Shown here: one piece after another, positions 14,679 through 23,420 of the stretch
Layout of the letters: the number at the start of each line of letters is the position of its first letter
Numbering within the stretch: the first letter of the stretch is position 1
NCBI GenBank assembly: GCA_964540415.1
Contig: CAZIMM010000022.1
Coordinates: 1-27,807 of the forward strand
From: CAZIMM01 sp964540415
Lineage (GTDB): Bacteria; Bacillota; Clostridia; Oscillospirales; Acutalibacteraceae
DNA length: 27,807 bases
Direction: 5' to 3'
The notes under the pieces: model-generated
The model's database searches: none
The model's input: only the letters and a program-made list of their open reading frames with translations
What the model was told of the DNA's origin: nothing
Translations under genes and position numbers: made by a program

Positions 14679-16136
14679 TTATAGCAATCTGACCCCGATA
14701 TCTTTTATCCTCTGCGGTTCAACCGTCAGGGGATTTTTTTCAAGCAAAATCAGCTTTGCGTCCATTCCGGGCGCAATCCGACCCAAACGGTTTTCCTCAA
14801 TGCTTTGATACGCTGCCCACTTTGTAACGCTTTTGAGTGCCTTTCCGGCAGATATTCGTTCCTCTTCCCCGAGAAGTACGCCGCTCTTTGTAACTCTGCA
14901 GACGGCATTGCAAACTGCCGGAAGGATGTCCGGAGGTAAAACGGGTGAATCGCAGTGAATGGTGAACGGCAGTCCGAAAGACTGAGTGCTGGCAAGCGGA
15001 GATATGCGACTTGCACGCTTAAAGCCGAAGTTTTCAATATGCATGTCTCCCCAATGCTCAACGTGTGAAACAAAAAAGGACGGTATGCCGCCGAGTCTGC
15101 CGAGGCGTTGAAGCTGAGAACGGGTTGCAAACTGTGAGTGTATCATAACCGGTCTTTCGAGCCTGCCGCGAAAGCCTTCGAGGCAGCGGATGAATTGCTC
15201 GCACGCGGCGTCACCGTTGCAGTGCGCGAGAAGCTGAAGCCCGCGGGAGGCGGAATACCATATTGCATTCATAACTTCATTGTCGCTCATTTGCAGTGAA
15301 CCGTAGCCGCCGTCCAGATACGGGGTGAGCATGGCGGCGGTTTTCAATTGCGGAGAGCCGTCAAGAAAAATTTTCACTCCGGACAGCTTGAAAAATCCGT
15401 TGCGCTCTTTGCCGAACTTTTCCAGCGCACTGTCCGCACATTCAAGCGTTGCATATGCGTTGATTTCAATGTCAAGCGCCTTTGTCTCAATGAGGTAGGA
15501 ATACAAACCGAACATGGCTTCAACAAGCGCACCCTCCTGTGCAAGAACTATTCCGCAATTGAAATAATAGTTCTGCGCCCGCTTCGCACATTCGAGAAGC
15601 ACTTCAAGGGACGGGGGAGGAGTTCTTTGAACAGCCGAGATATAATCGCTTTCGGAGAGCATGCCGCTTTCGCTCACAGCATTGAGAATTTGCAGCGCGG
15701 CGCTGTTGAAAACACCGGAGTGTCCGGAAATATGCGATACACAGCAGGGGTTATCCGGCAGAGCACTGTCGAGCAGCTCCTTTGTCAATGCTTCCGCAAC
15801 CGGCTCAAAGTTTTTTGCCGTAACAAATTCGCCCTTTTTGATTTTGTTTTCTGCAACAAAGTCTGCAAGCACTTTTGCCGCGCTGTCCGCATCGGCAACG
15901 CCGCTTAAATCAGGCTGTATGAATGACAAAGCCATGCCGAGAAAATGCCCGTGAGCGTCAATAAAACCGGGCATGATTGTGTCGCCGCCGAGGTCGCACG
16001 TCTCTGCATCCGGGCACAGCCTTTGCGCATCCTCAAGGGAACCAGCAAAAACAACTTTGCCGTCGCGGACTATTATGCTCTGTGCAGTTTTTTCGGTCAT
16101 GGTAATAACATTGCAGTTGTGAAACAGCTTAATCAA
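14679..16136 (-). CDS. Metal-dependent amidohydrolase, YtcJ-like (Amidohydro_3)
   Basis: The TTG at 16134-16136 is the best start: GGAGGG precedes it and it gives MIKLFHNCNVITMTEK, the usual family beginning. A longer frame to 16409 runs into the neighbouring gene's coding strand and is rejected. The 485-residue product has the beta-sandwich plus TIM barrel of the amidohydrolase superfamily: GDTIMPGFIDAHGHF (His62, His64 as metal ligands), SHISGHSGVFNS, HCNGDAACEQ, MIHSQFATRSQ and FTIHCDSPV. The C-terminal AAYQSIEENRLGRIAPGMDAK is diagnostic of YtcJ-like enzymes. These hydrolyse C-N bonds, often of N-formylated or cyclic compounds, but the substrate is unpredictable. The gene diverges from DUF1015 and converges on the anti-sigma gene. 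Confidence 0.9.
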   Translation of the reverse strand: MIKLFHNCNVITMTEKTAQSIIVRDGKVVFAGSLEDAQRLCPDAETCDLGGDTIMPGFIDAHGHFLGMALSFIQPDLSGVADADSAAKVLADFVAENKIKKGEFVTAKNFEPVAEALTKELLDSALPDNPCCVSHISGHSGVFNSAALQILNAVSESGMLSESDYISAVQRTPPPSLEVLLECAKRAQNYYFNCGIVLAQEGALVEAMFGLYSYLIETKALDIEINAYATLECADSALEKFGKERNGFFKLSGVKIFLDGSPQLKTAAMLTPYLDGGYGSLQMSDNEVMNAIWYSASRGLQLLAHCNGDAACEQFIRCLEGFRGRLERPVMIHSQFATRSQLQRLGRLGGIPSFFVSHVEHWGDMHIENFGFKRASRISPLASTQSFGLPFTIHCDSPVLPPDILPAVCNAVCRVTKSGVLLGEEERISAGKALKSVTKWAAYQSIEENRLGRIAPGMDAKLILLEKNPLTVEPQRIKDIGVRLL

Positions 16137-16172
16137 TATAATCCCTCCGCTCGATATTATTTGCTGTTTTGC

Positions 16173-16201
16173 TTGACAAAGTCGGTGCTTTGCTGTAAAT
16201 T
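16173..16201 (+). promoter_or_regulatory. Predicted sigma-A promoter for the DUF1015-obg operon
   Basis: TTGACA (16173-16178, perfect), a 17-base spacer, then TAAATT (16196-16201), about 36 bp before the ATG. The reverse complement of the -35 region reads TTTGTCAA, so the divergent amidohydrolase might use an overlapping site; its own -10 is unclear. Confidence 0.6.
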
Positions 16202-16236
16202 TAACATATATATTTATCAGAGACGGAGAATGTTTT

Positions 16237-17481
16237 ATGTCAGTTTTTAAACCGTTCAGAGCGGTACGTCCGAAACCCGAATTTGCATCACAGGTTGCCG
16301 AGCTGCCGTATGATGTTATGAACAGCGATGAAGCTCGCGACGTTGCAAGCGGCAATCCGTATTCGTTCCTTCGTGTTGACAAAGCGGAAATCGATTTGCC
16401 CGCGGACACAGATATTTATGATGAAAAGGTTTATCTCAAGGCGCGTGAAAATCTCGATATGCTAGAGAAGAACGGCATTACGGTGCAGGACGCTCAGCCG
16501 TGCTTTTATATTTACACCCTGAAGATGAACGGCCGTTCACAGACGGGTATCGTCGGGTGCGCTTCCATTGACGATTATATGAACGATGTGATAAAAAAAC
16601 ATGAGCATATGCGCGCCGAAAAGGAGCTTGACCGCATCAGGCACGTTGATTACTGCAACGCAAACACCGGCCCGATTTTTTTAACCTACCGAACAGACAC
16701 TTCAATTTCCGCAACTGTTGACGGATGGAAAAAGTCTCACGCTCCGAATTGCGACTTTGTCAAGGATGGCATTTCTCACACAGTGTGGGTAATTGACGAC
16801 CCCGCTGTGAACAATAGTATCTCACTCGGCTTTGCGGACATTCCCAGCCTTTATATTGCGGACGGCCATCACCGTTGCTCGTCCGCGGTCAAGGTCGGCA
16901 AAATGCGCAGAGAACAAAATCCCGGCTTTGACGGCACAGAAGAATTCAATTTCTTTCTTGCGGTGGCATTCCCGGAGGATGAATTGGAAATAATGGATTA
17001 TAACAGGCTTATTCGTGACACAGCCGGGTATTCGAGGGATCAGCTCCTCACCAAAATCAGCGAAAACTTCAGCTTTGAAGTATGCCCGCCCGGCAAGCCC
17101 TTCAAGCCTTCGGAACGTCACACCTTCGGAATGTATATTGAAGGCAGATGGTATAAGCTCACCGCGCGTGATTTCACCTTCGACGAGGATGACCCGGTCG
17201 AAAGCCTGGATGTATCCATCCTTCAGAACAATCTGATTGCCCCGATTTTCGGCATCACAGACCCGAAGACAGACGAACGCATTGATTTTGTCGGGGGCAT
17301 CAGGGGCATCGGAGAGCTGGAGCGCAGGGTGAATGACGATATGGCGATTGCCTTTTCGATGTATCCCACCTCGCTCAGCGAGCTTTTCGGAATTGCCGAC
17401 GCGGGAAAAATTATGCCTCCGAAGTCAACTTGGTTCGAGCCGAAGCTGCTGAGCGGCCTGTTTATTCACAAACTATCATAA
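16237..17481 (+). CDS. DUF1015 family protein
   Basis: This is a 414-residue protein matching the DUF1015 family along its length: FKPFRAVRPKPEFASQVAELPYDVM at the N-terminus, NPYSFLRVDKAEID, KKHEHMRAEKE, and the conserved YIADGHHRCSSA (Asp209, His211, His212, Arg213). These Asp, His and Arg residues suggest an enzyme, perhaps a phosphate- or metal-dependent one, but no activity is established for this family that I can state. No signal peptide or membrane helix is present. GGAGA precedes the ATG at 16237. It is the first gene of the operon, 12 bp before obg, downstream of a good promoter. Confidence 0.9.
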   Translation: MSVFKPFRAVRPKPEFASQVAELPYDVMNSDEARDVASGNPYSFLRVDKAEIDLPADTDIYDEKVYLKARENLDMLEKNGITVQDAQPCFYIYTLKMNGRSQTGIVGCASIDDYMNDVIKKHEHMRAEKELDRIRHVDYCNANTGPIFLTYRTDTSISATVDGWKKSHAPNCDFVKDGISHTVWVIDDPAVNNSISLGFADIPSLYIADGHHRCSSAVKVGKMRREQNPGFDGTEEFNFFLAVAFPEDELEIMDYNRLIRDTAGYSRDQLLTKISENFSFEVCPPGKPFKPSERHTFGMYIEGRWYKLTARDFTFDEDDPVESLDVSILQNNLIAPIFGITDPKTDERIDFVGGIRGIGELERRVNDDMAIAFSMYPTSLSELFGIADAGKIMPPKSTWFEPKLLSGLFIHKLS

Positions 17482-17493
17482 ATGGGGTAAAAA

Positions 17494-18765
17494 ATGTTTG
17501 TTGATATTGCAAAAATCAAAATAAAGGCCGGCGACGGCGGCGACGGCGCAGTGGCTTTTCACCGCGAAAAGTACATTGCCTCCGGCGGACCCGACGGCGG
17601 TGACGGCGGCAAGGGCGGCGACATTGTTTTTGTTGCTGACACCAACCTGTCAACGCTTGCCGACTTTCGCTACAAGCGAAAGTACACGGCGGAGTCCGGA
17701 AAAAACGGCCAGACCGGCAGAAAAAACGGAAAAAAGGGCGAGGATCTTATCATCAGGATACCGCCCGGAACAATAATCCGTGAGGTTTCAACCGGCAATA
17801 TCATGTGCGACATGTCCACTCCCGAACCGTTTGTTGCGGCAAGGGGAGGAAAGGGCGGCTGGGGCAACTGCCATTTTGCAACCGCAACAAGGCAGACTCC
17901 GCGCTTTGCAAAAAGCGGCACTCCCGGTGATGAGTGGGAGATTTCGCTTGAACTGAAGCTTCTTGCCGATGTCGGACTGATCGGCTTCCCGAATGTCGGC
18001 AAATCGAGTTTTATCTCCGTTGTAAGTGAGGCAAAGCCGATTGTGGCGGATTATCACTTCACAACAATTGTTCCCGTTCTCGGCGTTGTGTCAATGGGGC
18101 AGGGCAACTCGTTTGTTATTGCGGACATTCCCGGCCTGATTGAGGGCGCAAGCGAGGGTGTCGGGCTCGGGCACGAATTTCTTCGCCACGTTGAAAGGTG
18201 CAGGATGCTTGTGCACATTCTCGATGCCGCCGGCAGCGAGGGCAGAGACCCTATAGAGGACTTTGAAAAAATCAATGCCGAGCTCGAACGCTTTGACCCG
18301 GAGCTTGCAAAGAAAAAACAAATTGTTGTTGCAAACAAAATTGACCTTGCAAGCGACGAACAGACAGAGCGGCTGGAAAAATATATGACCGAACGCGGCT
18401 ACAGGTTCTTTAAAATGTGCGCACCCATTGCGGAAGGCACACGCGAGGTCATCAACGCTCTCGCATCCGAGCTTTCACAGCTGCCGCCGATACGCACCTT
18501 TGAAGCTGAAAAAATAACCGCTCAGAGCTTTGAGATTGACCATTCAAAGAATTTCACCGTCACGGTGAATGACGATATTTTCAATGTTGAGGCGCCGTGG
18601 CTGTTGAAGATTCTCAGGCAGACAGATATTGATGACTATGAATCTCTCCAGTATTTTCAGCGGGTTCTTCAGTCATCCGGAATAATTGATGAGCTTGTTG
18701 AAAAGGGCATAAGCGAGGGCGATACCGTGAGCATTTACGACCTCGAATTTGAATACGTTCCATAA
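17494..18765 (+). CDS. obg: Obg GTPase (50S ribosome assembly factor)
   Basis: This is a 423-residue cytoplasmic GTPase. The N-terminal Obg fold (1-158) is glycine-rich (KAGDGGDGAVAFHREKY, GGPDGGDGGKGGD). The G domain (about 159-325) has the P-loop GFPNVGKS (164-171), switch I with FTT, switch II DIPG, NKID and a final SA-like loop replaced by CAP. The C-terminal OCT domain (about 345-423) follows (FTVTVNDDIFNVEAPWLLKILRQTD...DTVSIYDLEFEYVP). Obg helps mature the large ribosomal subunit and links growth to GTP and ppGpp levels. GGGGT precedes the ATG at 17494. In many Bacillota obg follows rpmA; here it lies between DUF1015 and mrnC. Confidence 0.97.
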   Translation: MFVDIAKIKIKAGDGGDGAVAFHREKYIASGGPDGGDGGKGGDIVFVADTNLSTLADFRYKRKYTAESGKNGQTGRKNGKKGEDLIIRIPPGTIIREVSTGNIMCDMSTPEPFVAARGGKGGWGNCHFATATRQTPRFAKSGTPGDEWEISLELKLLADVGLIGFPNVGKSSFISVVSEAKPIVADYHFTTIVPVLGVVSMGQGNSFVIADIPGLIEGASEGVGLGHEFLRHVERCRMLVHILDAAGSEGRDPIEDFEKINAELERFDPELAKKKQIVVANKIDLASDEQTERLEKYMTERGYRFFKMCAPIAEGTREVINALASELSQLPPIRTFEAEKITAQSFEIDHSKNFTVTVNDDIFNVEAPWLLKILRQTDIDDYESLQYFQRVLQSSGIIDELVEKGISEGDTVSIYDLEFEYVP

Positions 18766-18777
18766 TTCGGAGATAAC

Positions 18778-19170
18778 ATGAAAGCTATTTCAGAAAACAA
18801 TAAAACCGCCCCCGCACGTCTCGGGGGCTTGACCCTTGCCTTTGTCGGTGATGCTGTGTTTGAGCTGCTTGTCAGGGAATATCTCGCTTCGCAGCCGGAG
18901 TGTTCACAGGGGCAGCTGCACAAAAAAGCTGTTGAATTCGTTCGTGCGGGAGCACAGTCGGCGAGCGCCGAAAAACTGCTCGGAGTGCTGACACAGCAGG
19001 AGCTTGATGTGTTCAAAAGAGGCAGAAACGCTCACACAAGTCACATTCCAAAGGGTGCAACAAGCGCTGATTATCATGCCGCAACCGCTGTTGAAGCACT
19101 TTTCGGTTATCTCTATCTCAACGGAGAAACCGACAGGATAAACGAGCTTTTCAGGATTGTGGTTTCTTAG
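18778..19170 (+). CDS. mrnC: Mini-ribonuclease III
   Basis: This is a 130-residue single-domain RNase III without a double-stranded RNA-binding domain, which defines Mini-III. It has LAFVGDAVFELLVREYL (catalytic-site Asp25), FKRGRNAHTSHIPKGA, and YHAATAVEALFGYLYLNG (Glu106 in the second acidic motif). In Bacillus subtilis the enzyme matures the ends of 23S rRNA. CGGAGA precedes the ATG, 12 bp after the obg stop. The usual neighbour is cysS; here it is obg, another large-subunit factor. Confidence 0.94.
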   Translation: MKAISENNKTAPARLGGLTLAFVGDAVFELLVREYLASQPECSQGQLHKKAVEFVRAGAQSASAEKLLGVLTQQELDVFKRGRNAHTSHIPKGATSADYHAATAVEALFGYLYLNGETDRINELFRIVVS

Positions 19171-19182
19171 AGGGGAAAAGCA

Positions 19183-20133
19183 GTGAAAAAGGCAAAAAGC
19201 AAGGATAAGAAGGAAAAAAAGAATAACAAGAAAAAGCTTACTATAGAGGAGAAAAAGCAGCTGCGGCATACTCGGGCTGTCAAGGTGCGTGAGCTTGCGG
19301 TTGACAACATCGTGTGGCTGTTCGGCTGCTGCTGCTATTCTGCGGCAATCAATATTTTCAATGTGCCGAACAACATAGCACAGGGCGGATTTTCCGGTCT
19401 GGCAATTGTTATCAACTACCTCACCGATTTGCCTGTCGGACTAATGAACCTGCTGCTGAATGTCCCGCTGTTTGTGCTTGCACTGATTTTTCTGGGCAAA
19501 AAGTTTGTCGGAAGGACACTCTGGGCAACAGTTATGCTTTCCGTAGTTATTGACGTTATGGCAGTTTTTCTCGAACCATATGCTTACACCGGCGACAAGT
19601 TGCTTGCAGCTTTGTTCGGAGGAGCACTTTCCGGCTTCGGACTTGCATTGGTGTTTTGGCGCGGAGCAACAACGGGCGGCACGGACATCATGGCGCGTCT
19701 CATCCGCCTGAAATTCCGCCATATCTCCATGGGAAAAATGATTCTGATTTCTGACGCGTTAATCATTCTGATTGCTGCGATTGTTTTCAGAAGCGTTGAA
19801 AGCGCATTGTACGCGGCAATTGTAACCTTTGTCAGTTCGCGTGTGCTTGATTATGTACTGTACGGATTTGACAAGGGCAAGCTGCTCATGATTGTTTCGG
19901 AACACGCGCAGGAAATTGCAAAAGACATTACCACGCAGACCAAGCGCGGAGTGTCAATTCTGCCTGTTATCGGCGGCTACACGGGGCAATCAAAAAATAT
20001 GCTAGTTTGTGTGCTGCGCGGAAACGAGGTTTCAAGAATAATGAAAATTGTAAAATCGCGGGACCCGAACACGTTCACGATTATTACTGAGGCAGGCGAG
20101 ATTATCGGCAAGGGATTTAAATATGTTGAATGA
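19183..20133 (+). CDS. YitT family membrane protein (DUF161/DUF2179)
   Basis: This is a 316-residue protein starting at GTG (19183) with AGGGGAAA upstream. Residues 1-35 are unusually Lys-rich and cytoplasmic (KKAKSKDKKEKKNNKKK). Five or six membrane helices follow (about 40-220), with family segments FNVPNNIAQGGFSGLAIV, GLMNLLLNVPLF and RGATTGGTDIMARL. The soluble C-terminal DUF2179 domain (about 230-315) contains TTQTKRGVSILPVIGGYTG and DPNTFTIITEAGEIIGKGF. The transported or sensed substrate is unknown. It is the last gene of the operon; a strong terminator starts 40 bp downstream. Confidence 0.93.
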   Translation: MKKAKSKDKKEKKNNKKKLTIEEKKQLRHTRAVKVRELAVDNIVWLFGCCCYSAAINIFNVPNNIAQGGFSGLAIVINYLTDLPVGLMNLLLNVPLFVLALIFLGKKFVGRTLWATVMLSVVIDVMAVFLEPYAYTGDKLLAALFGGALSGFGLALVFWRGATTGGTDIMARLIRLKFRHISMGKMILISDALIILIAAIVFRSVESALYAAIVTFVSSRVLDYVLYGFDKGKLLMIVSEHAQEIAKDITTQTKRGVSILPVIGGYTGQSKNMLVCVLRGNEVSRIMKIVKSRDPNTFTIITEAGEIIGKGFKYVE

Positions 20134-20172
20134 TTTTTTCCCAAACAAAATATAATGCTTCAATATGCAAAA

Positions 20173-20205
20173 AAACCGCACCGGACAAATCGTTCGGTGC
20201 GGTTT
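20173..20205. terminator. Strong bidirectional rho-independent terminator
   Basis: Arms AAACCGCACCG (20173-20183) and CGGTGCGGTTT (20195-20205) pair perfectly. Inner bases GAC and GTT can extend the stem to 14 bp around a five-base loop. A T-rich run follows on the plus strand and an A-rich run precedes it, giving a T-run on the minus strand. It serves both the yitT-like gene and the convergent iron operon. Confidence 0.93.
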
Positions 20206-20218
20206 ATTTTTTGCTTGT

Positions 20219-21811
20219 TCAGGAAAGTGCGTCGGTAATAACAGCGTGTGCGGTGCGGATTCCGTCAACAGCAGCGGAGACAATGCCGCCGGCATAGCCA
20301 GCGCCCTCACCGCAAGGATACAGTCCGGAAATGTTTGCCTGTCCTGCCTCGTCACGGAGAATTCTCACCGGAGAGGAGCTTCGTGTTTCTGCGCCTGTGA
20401 GCACTGCGTCGTTCAGTGCAAAGCCGTGCAGCTTTTTGTCCATTTGCACGATAGCCCCTGCCATAACATCCGTGACTTTTTTCGGCAGAACCTTGCGCAA
20501 ATCACCCGGTTTAACACCTGTCGGGCAGCTCGGACGCACACTGCCGAGGGCAGAAGATGGTTCGTTGTTCAAAAAATCACCTACAAGCTGTGCAGGAGCG
20601 GAGTAGTCTCCGCCGCCCTGAACGAAGGCTTTTTGCTCGATATCCCGCTGAAGCTCGAAGCCGGACAAGACGTTATCACTCGGGAAATCCGACGGTTCAA
20701 TTCCGACAAGTAAGGCGGAGTTTGAGTTTTCGCCGTCACGGGCGTAACTGCTCATTCCGTTGACAACAACACAACCCTTTTCCGATGCTGCCGCAACAAC
20801 CGTGCCGCCGGGACACATGCAAAATGTGTAAGCCCCGCGTTCGTGCTGCGAATGGCAGGACAGCTTGTAGTCTGCTGCGCCGAGTGCAGGATGCCCCGCA
20901 AAAGAGCCGTACTGCGCCCTGTCAATCAGCTCGCGAGGATGCTCAATTCTCGCGCCGACAGAAAACGGCTTCTGCATCATATTCACCCCGCGTGAGTGAA
21001 GCATTCCGACTGTATCGCGCGCGGAATGGCCGACGGCAAGAATCAGGCAGTCGGTTTCAATCTCGCGGTATTCGCCGCTTTCGTCAATATATGAAATGCC
21101 GTGCAGAGCGGAGTTGGCAATGATTATGTCGCTGAGCCTGCAGTTGAAACAAACTTTGCCGCCGAGAGATATAATCTCCTCGCGCAGTGATTTCACAACC
21201 GCCGGGAGCCTGTCCGTACCGATGTGCGGAGTGGCGGAGCTGAGAATTTCCTGCGGCGCTCCGTGTGAAGCAAACTCAAGAAAAACCTTTCTGCACAGGC
21301 TGTCCTTGATGCCGGTTGTCAGTTTGCCGTCGGAAAAAGTTCCTGCGCCGCCTTCGCCGAATTGGACGTTGGACTCTTCGTTCAGCACTTTGTTTTCCCA
21401 AAACTGCCTGACATCGGCGGTGCGGCGTTCAACGTCACTGCCGCGTTCGAGCACAACAGGCTTCAGCCCTGCTCTTGCAAGAGTCAGCGCGGCAAAGATC
21501 CCGGCGGGGCCGAACCCGGCTATTACGGGCGGCAGAGTGCTCTTTCTGACGACATCGGGAATAACGTAAGTGAATGGCTCAATCTGCGTTACATCGGCTC
21601 TTCCGGTGAATCTGTCTTCGGGAACTTTCAGCGTTATGTCAACATTATAAACAAAAAAAACATTGTCTTTCTTCCGGGAATCAACCGAACGGCGGTATAT
21701 GTCAAGGGTATGAATGTCACTCACAGAGCAGCTCAGCTTTGCCGCAGCCGCCTTGAGGATGTCTTCTCTTGTGCAGTCAAGTGCAAGTTTTAATTGTGAA
21801 ACTCTGAGCAT
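20219..21811 (-). CDS. FAD-dependent dehydrogenase (COG2509-like)
   Basis: This is a 530-residue flavoprotein starting at ATG 21811 after GGGGAGGAAAA. Residues 1-90 are a small alpha/beta N-terminal domain (MLRVSQLKLALD...KLSCSVSDIHTLDIYRRSVD) typical of this group. The FAD-binding Rossmann motif is IAGFGPAGIFAALTLARAG (GxGxxG at 99-104). Further family segments are NVQFGEGGAGTFSDGKLTTG, the second-half LILAVGHSARDT and a C-terminal GLYPCGEGAGYAGGIVSAAVDG. It resembles uncharacterised FAD dehydrogenases of anaerobes; the electron donor and acceptor are unknown. Its start overlaps the stop of the upstream flavoprotein by one base. It is the last gene of the feo operon. Confidence 0.92.
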   Translation of the reverse strand: MLRVSQLKLALDCTREDILKAAAAKLSCSVSDIHTLDIYRRSVDSRKKDNVFFVYNVDITLKVPEDRFTGRADVTQIEPFTYVIPDVVRKSTLPPVIAGFGPAGIFAALTLARAGLKPVVLERGSDVERRTADVRQFWENKVLNEESNVQFGEGGAGTFSDGKLTTGIKDSLCRKVFLEFASHGAPQEILSSATPHIGTDRLPAVVKSLREEIISLGGKVCFNCRLSDIIIANSALHGISYIDESGEYREIETDCLILAVGHSARDTVGMLHSRGVNMMQKPFSVGARIEHPRELIDRAQYGSFAGHPALGAADYKLSCHSQHERGAYTFCMCPGGTVVAAASEKGCVVVNGMSSYARDGENSNSALLVGIEPSDFPSDNVLSGFELQRDIEQKAFVQGGGDYSAPAQLVGDFLNNEPSSALGSVRPSCPTGVKPGDLRKVLPKKVTDVMAGAIVQMDKKLHGFALNDAVLTGAETRSSSPVRILRDEAGQANISGLYPCGEGAGYAGGIVSAAVDGIRTAHAVITDALS

Positions 21812-23046
21812 CAGTTTTCCTCCCCGCCGAGCGTGCCTGCAAGCCTGCCGGATGACCAGGCCCATTGAAGATTGTATCCGCCGCAGGCACCGTGAACATT
21901 AAGCACCTCTCCGCAAGCGTAAAGATTTTTAACTTTACATGATTCAAGAGTTGTAAAGCAAAACTCTTGCGTGTCCGCTCCGCCGATACAAATCTGTGCA
22001 TCGCGAAAACCGTTTGTGCCGCTCAACTCAAGCCTGAACCGCTTGACAGCGCAGGATATAGAGGCAATGTCCTCAATTTTTAAATCGGATGCGCACAGGG
22101 ACGGAGAGTAATTGATTGAAGCTTTACATACCTCCTCGGCAAGCATCTTCGGCAAAATTCCGCATAAAAGTCCTCTGACCGGAGCGCTCGGAGCACGCGA
22201 GATCCCGCGTGTGATGATGCTTTCAATCTGTGCTTCGCTCAGTGTCGGAGCAAGCTCAAGCACTGCAAAAACCCGCGAGCCCGGACAGGCTGCAAGCCTT
22301 TCGGAAACAGCTCCGCTGACATCCATGGCAGCAATCCCCGAAATGCCGTAGTCCGTGAACAGTATTTCACCGGACGATTGTGCAAAAAGCTGTCCGTCCG
22401 CTTCAATTCCGATTTTTGCTGCTGCTCGGATTCCCTTGAGAGATTTTAGCGGATTTTTGCAGCGCAGCTGAACAAGTGCAGGCAAAACAGTGACAATTTT
22501 ATGTCCCAAAGATTCAAGAAGTTTGTATCCGCTGCCATCAGAGCCGTGCACACTTGCCGCCATACCGCCCGAGGCAACAATAACCTTTTCGGCAGTGAAC
22601 TCGCCGGAATTGAGTATAAATCTTTCTCCTCGCTTTTCAATGCCGGAAACAGTCTTGTCGCAAATTATTGCAACGCCGATACGCTCCGCTTCCTGTCTCA
22701 GCGCGTCGAGCACCGAGGAGGCAGTTCCGCTCATGGGGTAGACTCTGCCCTCACTGTCCGCAACGGTGTAAAGCCCGAGTGATTCAAAAAAATCAGTGGT
22801 GCTCCGAACGTCAAACCGCCCGAGAGCGCCGGAAGCAAAATCGGGGTTGCTGTAGCTTGCGGGTTCGGCGTTGAGATTTGAAAGATTGCAGCGCCCGTTG
22901 CCCGTGACAAGCAGTTTCTTCCCGACGCGCGGCATGCGTTCGAGAACGCACACACGCGACAAATGATACTGCCTTTTTGCCTGAATGCAAGCGGCAAGTC
23001 CGGAGGCGCCGCCGCCGATGATGAGAGTGTCAAAGGTGTTATCCAT
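21811..23046 (-). CDS. HI0933/YhiN-family NAD(P)/FAD-dependent oxidoreductase (BaiN-like)
   Basis: This is a 411-residue flavoprotein with the FAD motif LIIGGGASGLAACIQAK (GGGASG 11-16), the family signature GKKLLVTGNGRCNLSN, VIVASGGMAASVHGSDGSGY, ILFTDYGISGIAAMDVSG, and the C-terminal NLYACGEVLNVHGACGGYNLQWAWSSG. These are diagnostic of the HI0933 family. A member called BaiN has been linked to reductive bile-acid metabolism in Clostridium scindens, but most relatives have no known substrate, so that function should not be assumed. GGAGGG precedes the ATG at 23046. The start overlaps the last 8 bp of the dtxR-like gene, which suggests coupled translation and iron-controlled expression. Confidence 0.93.
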   Translation of the reverse strand: MDNTFDTLIIGGGASGLAACIQAKRQYHLSRVCVLERMPRVGKKLLVTGNGRCNLSNLNAEPASYSNPDFASGALGRFDVRSTTDFFESLGLYTVADSEGRVYPMSGTASSVLDALRQEAERIGVAIICDKTVSGIEKRGERFILNSGEFTAEKVIVASGGMAASVHGSDGSGYKLLESLGHKIVTVLPALVQLRCKNPLKSLKGIRAAAKIGIEADGQLFAQSSGEILFTDYGISGIAAMDVSGAVSERLAACPGSRVFAVLELAPTLSEAQIESIITRGISRAPSAPVRGLLCGILPKMLAEEVCKASINYSPSLCASDLKIEDIASISCAVKRFRLELSGTNGFRDAQICIGGADTQEFCFTTLESCKVKNLYACGEVLNVHGACGGYNLQWAWSSGRLAGTLGGEEN

Positions 23047-23416
23047 TTGTCTGTCCCTCCAGATAACGGTAAAGCTTGTTGATAGTAATCTTGCTTATGA
23101 CGTGCTCCATTTTGCACGCATCATCCTGCGCCGTAATCTCGTCAACCCCGAGAGTATCCGTGAGAAAGCGTTTAATCAGATTGTGGCAGTGAAGTATTCC
23201 TGCCGCTCTTGTTTCACCGGACGGAGTAAGAGTAATGCCGCCGTATTCACGGTGTTCAACATAACCCGCCTCTCGCAGAGTTGTCACCGCACGGTTTACG
23301 CTCGGCTTTGAAACCTTCAGAAATGACGCGATGTCGGTGATTCTTGCCTCTTTCTTTTCAAGACATATAATGAGTATTGTTTCAAGATAATCCTCAAGAG
23401 AGGAAGTCAGCTCCAC
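23039..23416 (-). CDS. DtxR/MntR-family metal-dependent repressor
   Basis: This is a 125-residue regulator with a GTG start (23414-23416) after AAGGGGTGAT. Residues 1-65 form a winged helix (ITDIASFLKVSKPSVNRAVTTLREAGYVEHREYGGITLT). Residues 66-125 form the dimerisation and metal domain. There is no SH3-like third domain, as in MntR. Likely metal ligands are Asp9 and Glu12 in LEDYLET, His78, and Cys101, Glu104 and His105 in DDACKMEH. Cys at 101 matches DtxR/IdeR iron sensors, whereas MntR has Glu there. The gene follows feoB by 4 bp, so it probably represses its own operon with ferrous iron as co-repressor, through the palindrome upstream of feoA. Confidence 0.92.
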   Translation of the reverse strand: MELTSSLEDYLETILIICLEKKEARITDIASFLKVSKPSVNRAVTTLREAGYVEHREYGGITLTPSGETRAAGILHCHNLIKRFLTDTLGVDEITAQDDACKMEHVISKITINKLYRYLEGQTNG

Positions 23417-23420
23417 AGTA

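Noticed and set aside
15348..15908. Plus-strand open frame of 186 codons inside the amidohydrolase gene
   Set aside because: The minus strand encodes a full, motif-rich amidohydrolase across the same bases; the plus frame has no family features.
16137..16409. N-terminal extension of the amidohydrolase
   Set aside because: It would run into the DUF1015 coding region and across its promoter; the TTG at 16136 has a strong ribosome binding site and the family N-terminus.
20165..20713. Plus-strand open frame of 182 codons over the terminator and flavoprotein gene
   Set aside because: It begins inside the terminator hairpin and lies opposite a well-supported flavoprotein.
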